64,000 nt of DNA from the NCBI GenBank assembly GCA_964369775.1, contig CAYJHQ010000009.1, positions 1-64,000 of the forward strand. The letters are read 5' to 3'. The notes beneath the pieces were generated by a model. It ran no database searches, was not told the DNA's origin, and saw only the letters and a list, made by a program, of their open reading frames with translations. The DNA is from CAUPWF01 sp964369775 (GTDB lineage Bacteria > Bacillota > Clostridia > Lachnospirales > Lachnospiraceae). A program made the position numbers and the translations under genes. Shown in pieces: positions 62,138 to 64,000 of the stretch; position 1 is the stretch's first letter, and each line of letters opens with the position of its first letter.

Positions 62138-63187
62138 GTGAAAGCAGGAGTTGTACATGCAAGAGAAGATATCAGATACGAAGAAATCGAAACACCAGTT
62201 CCAAAGAAAGGCGAAGTACAAATTAAAGTAAAGTATACAGGAATCTGTGGTTCGGATATTCCAAGGGTAATTGAAGATGCTTGTCATTTTTATCCAAATG
62301 TATTGGGACATGAATTTTCAGGAACAGTATCTATGGTAGGAGAAGGTGTGACTTCTCTAAAAGTAGGAGATAGAATTGCAGGGGTACCACTTGTACCATG
62401 TTTACAATGTGCAGATTGCCAAAGCGGAGATTATGCGTTGTGTAAACACTACAGTTTCATCGGGTCGAGACAATTTGGTAGTTTTGCAGAATATGTAGTA
62501 GTGCCAGAAAAAAATGCTGTAAAATTCGAAGAAGAGGTAAGCTTTGAGCAAGGGGCGTTTTTTGAACCAGCAACAGTAGCTCTTCATGGACTACAAAGAG
62601 TTCCTTACGAAGGTGGAAAGACAGTGGCGGTTTTAGGCGGCGGAACTATCGGGTTGCTAGTGATGCAGTGGGCAAAGATTTTTGGGGCAAAGAAAGTTGT
62701 AGTATTTGATATTGCAAATGAAAGATTAGAACTTGGAAAGAGACTTGGAGCAACAGAGGGAATTAACACATTAGAAGAAGACTTCATACAACAGGCAATG
62801 GATGTTACAGATGGGAAAGGGTTTGATTACGTATACGAGACAGCTGGAAATACAATCACTATGAAAATGGCATTTAAATTAGCTGCCAACAAAGCACAAG
62901 TTTGTTTTGTTGGAACACCAACAAAAGAATTGTCATTTTCAGTGGAAGAGTGGGAAGCGATGAACCGTAAGGAGTTTACACTCACTGGCTCATGGATGTC
63001 ATATAGTGCACCATTTCCAGGAAAAGAATGGGAACTTACAGCCCATTACTTTAAGACAGGGCAGTTGAAGTTTGATGATTCATTTATTTATAAGAAAATA
63101 CCGCTAAGTAAAATAGATTCAGCATTTGAGATGTATAAGACACCAGGAGCAGTAAAAGGGAAATTATTAATCGATAGTGAAGCGTAA
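62138..63187 (+). CDS. gatD: Zinc-dependent polyol(-phosphate) dehydrogenase, GatD-like
   Basis: The 349-residue medium-chain dehydrogenase has the catalytic zinc ligands (Cys in GICGSD, His-Glu in GHEFSG), a structural zinc loop CLQCADCQSGDYALC, and the NAD motif GGGTIGLL (about 168-175). The segment IGSRQFGSFAEYVVVPEKNAV is like that of galactitol-1-phosphate 5-dehydrogenase. The start is GTG 62138, preceded by AGGAGG. With a kinase in the operon and no PTS gene visible, a free polyol is also possible as substrate. Confidence 0.78.
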   Translation: MKAGVVHAREDIRYEEIETPVPKKGEVQIKVKYTGICGSDIPRVIEDACHFYPNVLGHEFSGTVSMVGEGVTSLKVGDRIAGVPLVPCLQCADCQSGDYALCKHYSFIGSRQFGSFAEYVVVPEKNAVKFEEEVSFEQGAFFEPATVALHGLQRVPYEGGKTVAVLGGGTIGLLVMQWAKIFGAKKVVVFDIANERLELGKRLGATEGINTLEEDFIQQAMDVTDGKGFDYVYETAGNTITMKMAFKLAANKAQVCFVGTPTKELSFSVEEWEAMNRKEFTLTGSWMSYSAPFPGKEWELTAHYFKTGQLKFDDSFIYKKIPLSKIDSAFEMYKTPGAVKGKLLIDSEA

Positions 63188-63200
63188 AAGGAGACCTAAG

Positions 63201-64000
63201 ATGCACCCATTACAAGAAATGATCGAAAAGCGTAAAGTAGGAGAAAATGCAGGAATACCATCGTATTGTACAGCTAATGAGTTAGTATTGGAATTAGTTT
63301 TAGAGAGAGCAAGAGATTTAAATATACCTACGTTAATTGAAGCAACGGCAAATCAAGTGAATCAATTCGGCGGGTACACGGGGATGAAACCTGCAGACTT
63401 TTATGAATTTGTAATGACAATTGCAAAACGAGTTGGATGTGCAAAAGAATTGATTATCTTAGCGGGAGACCACTTGGGACCACTTACATGGGTTGGAGAA
63501 TGTGAAAAAGATGCTATGGTAAAGTCAGAAGAACTAGTTTATCAATATGCATTAGCAGGGTTTACAAAGATACATTTAGACACATCTATGAAACTTGCAG
63601 ATGATGACAAAGACACAATGTTAGAGACAGAAGTAATTGCAAGAAGAGGGGCAAAGCTTTACAAAGCTGCGATGAAGGGCTATGAAGAGCGTAAGGCAAA
63701 AGATGCAACAACTCCTCGTCCAGTCTATGTAATCGGTAGTGAAGTTCCAATTCCAGGAGGAGCAACAGAGGAGGAAGAAGGAATCACAGTAACAAAACCA
63801 GAGGATTTTGCACAGACAGTTGATACCTATAAAGCCGTATTTAAAGAAGAAGGAATCGAAGAGGCGTGGAATGATGTTATTGGAGTAGTGGTTCAACCTG
63901 GAGTTGAATTTGGTGATAATCAGATTTTTATGTATGAGCCAAAGGACGCAGTAGCACTTTGTGAAAAGAAAAATGAATATCCAGAGATTGTATTTGAGGG
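63201..64000 (+). CDS. GatZ/KbaZ-like protein (partial, runs off the right edge)
   Basis: The visible 266 residues start MHPLQEMIEK and contain IEATANQVNQFGGYTGM (about 47-63), AGDHLGPLTW and HLDTSMKLADD, as in the GatZ/KbaZ family. Members were first described as non-catalytic partners of tagatose-bisphosphate aldolase; relatives in Agrobacterium were assigned as tagatose-6-phosphate 4-epimerases. Both roles fit the operon. It lies 13 bp after the dehydrogenase with AAGGAG. The C-terminus is outside the window. Confidence 0.87.
   Translation, partial: MHPLQEMIEKRKVGENAGIPSYCTANELVLELVLERARDLNIPTLIEATANQVNQFGGYTGMKPADFYEFVMTIAKRVGCAKELIILAGDHLGPLTWVGECEKDAMVKSEELVYQYALAGFTKIHLDTSMKLADDDKDTMLETEVIARRGAKLYKAAMKGYEERKAKDATTPRPVYVIGSEVPIPGGATEEEEGITVTKPEDFAQTVDTYKAVFKEEGIEEAWNDVIGVVVQPGVEFGDNQIFMYEPKDAVALCEKKNEYPEIVFE

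Noticed and set aside
1..64000. CRISPR arrays, insertion sequences, prophage or integrative-element ends
   Set aside because: I looked for regularly spaced repeats, transposase or integrase motifs and flanking direct repeats, and saw none.

Overview
The window is low-GC, Gram-positive anaerobe DNA, most like a Lachnospiraceae-type member of the Clostridia. The support is AGGAGG-type ribosome sites, AT-rich spacers, a Stickland proline reductase, a full bacterial selenocysteine system, glycyl radical enzymes and a sodium-type ATP synthase. I see no rRNA, insertion sequence, phage gene or CRISPR array. The only tRNA I found is tRNA-Sec.

Layout. 1-13231 is mostly housekeeping: a HEPN-like membrane protein (partial), RlmD, YhaM, an HtrA-like protein that looks catalytically dead, MutS2, a two-component system, a patatin-like lipase, a cNMP-binding/DUF2225 protein, a DivIVA-domain protein and a methyltransferase. 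13351-21412 is the selenium block: yedF, a GGDEF-EAL protein, selD (itself a selenoprotein), selA, selB, a cysteine desulfurase-like protein and a DUF3343 protein. 21489-29242 is D-proline reduction: prdF with a TetR gene on the minus strand, then selC (tRNA-Sec), prdC, prdA, a small CBO2463-type protein, prdB (in-frame UGA), prdD and prdE. SelD, SelA, SelB and tRNA-Sec therefore lie within about 12 kb of the selenoprotein PrdB that needs them.

29401-49867 is the most interesting part: a two-module locus built around two glycyl radical enzymes (GREs), each with its activase, a TauE/SafE-family permease, an iron-type alcohol dehydrogenase and a DASS/SLC13-type transporter. There are two LuxR-type regulators. 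Module 1 also has a CoA-acylating aldehyde dehydrogenase and a two-subunit ADP-forming acyl-CoA ligase. TauE family members point to an organosulfonate. Both GREs carry the glycerol-dehydratase-type residue set (His, His-Ser, Cys-x-Glu, Asp) and not the Arg/Gln set I recall for isethionate sulfite-lyase. I therefore favour a fermentative route in which a sulfonated diol such as 2,3-dihydroxypropanesulfonate (DHPS) is dehydrated to 3-sulfopropionaldehyde. Part of that would be reduced to the alcohol, and part oxidised through the CoA thioester to the acid with ATP gain. Isethionate or sulfoacetate breakdown is the main alternative. All four operons of the locus start with the same 16-bp palindrome (TAGG-type), about 54 bp upstream of the -10 element, in two promoter sub-classes.

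50263-57274 is a complete F1Fo ATP synthase operon whose c subunit has the Na+-binding residues. 57383-58596 is a small HAD phosphatase/FucU-like mutarotase operon. 58696-64000 is an AraC regulator followed by a ketose/polyol operon (class II aldolase, FGGY kinase, GatD-like dehydrogenase, GatZ/KbaZ-like protein) that runs off the right edge.

Functional names rest on reading the translations and on gene context; no database search was possible.
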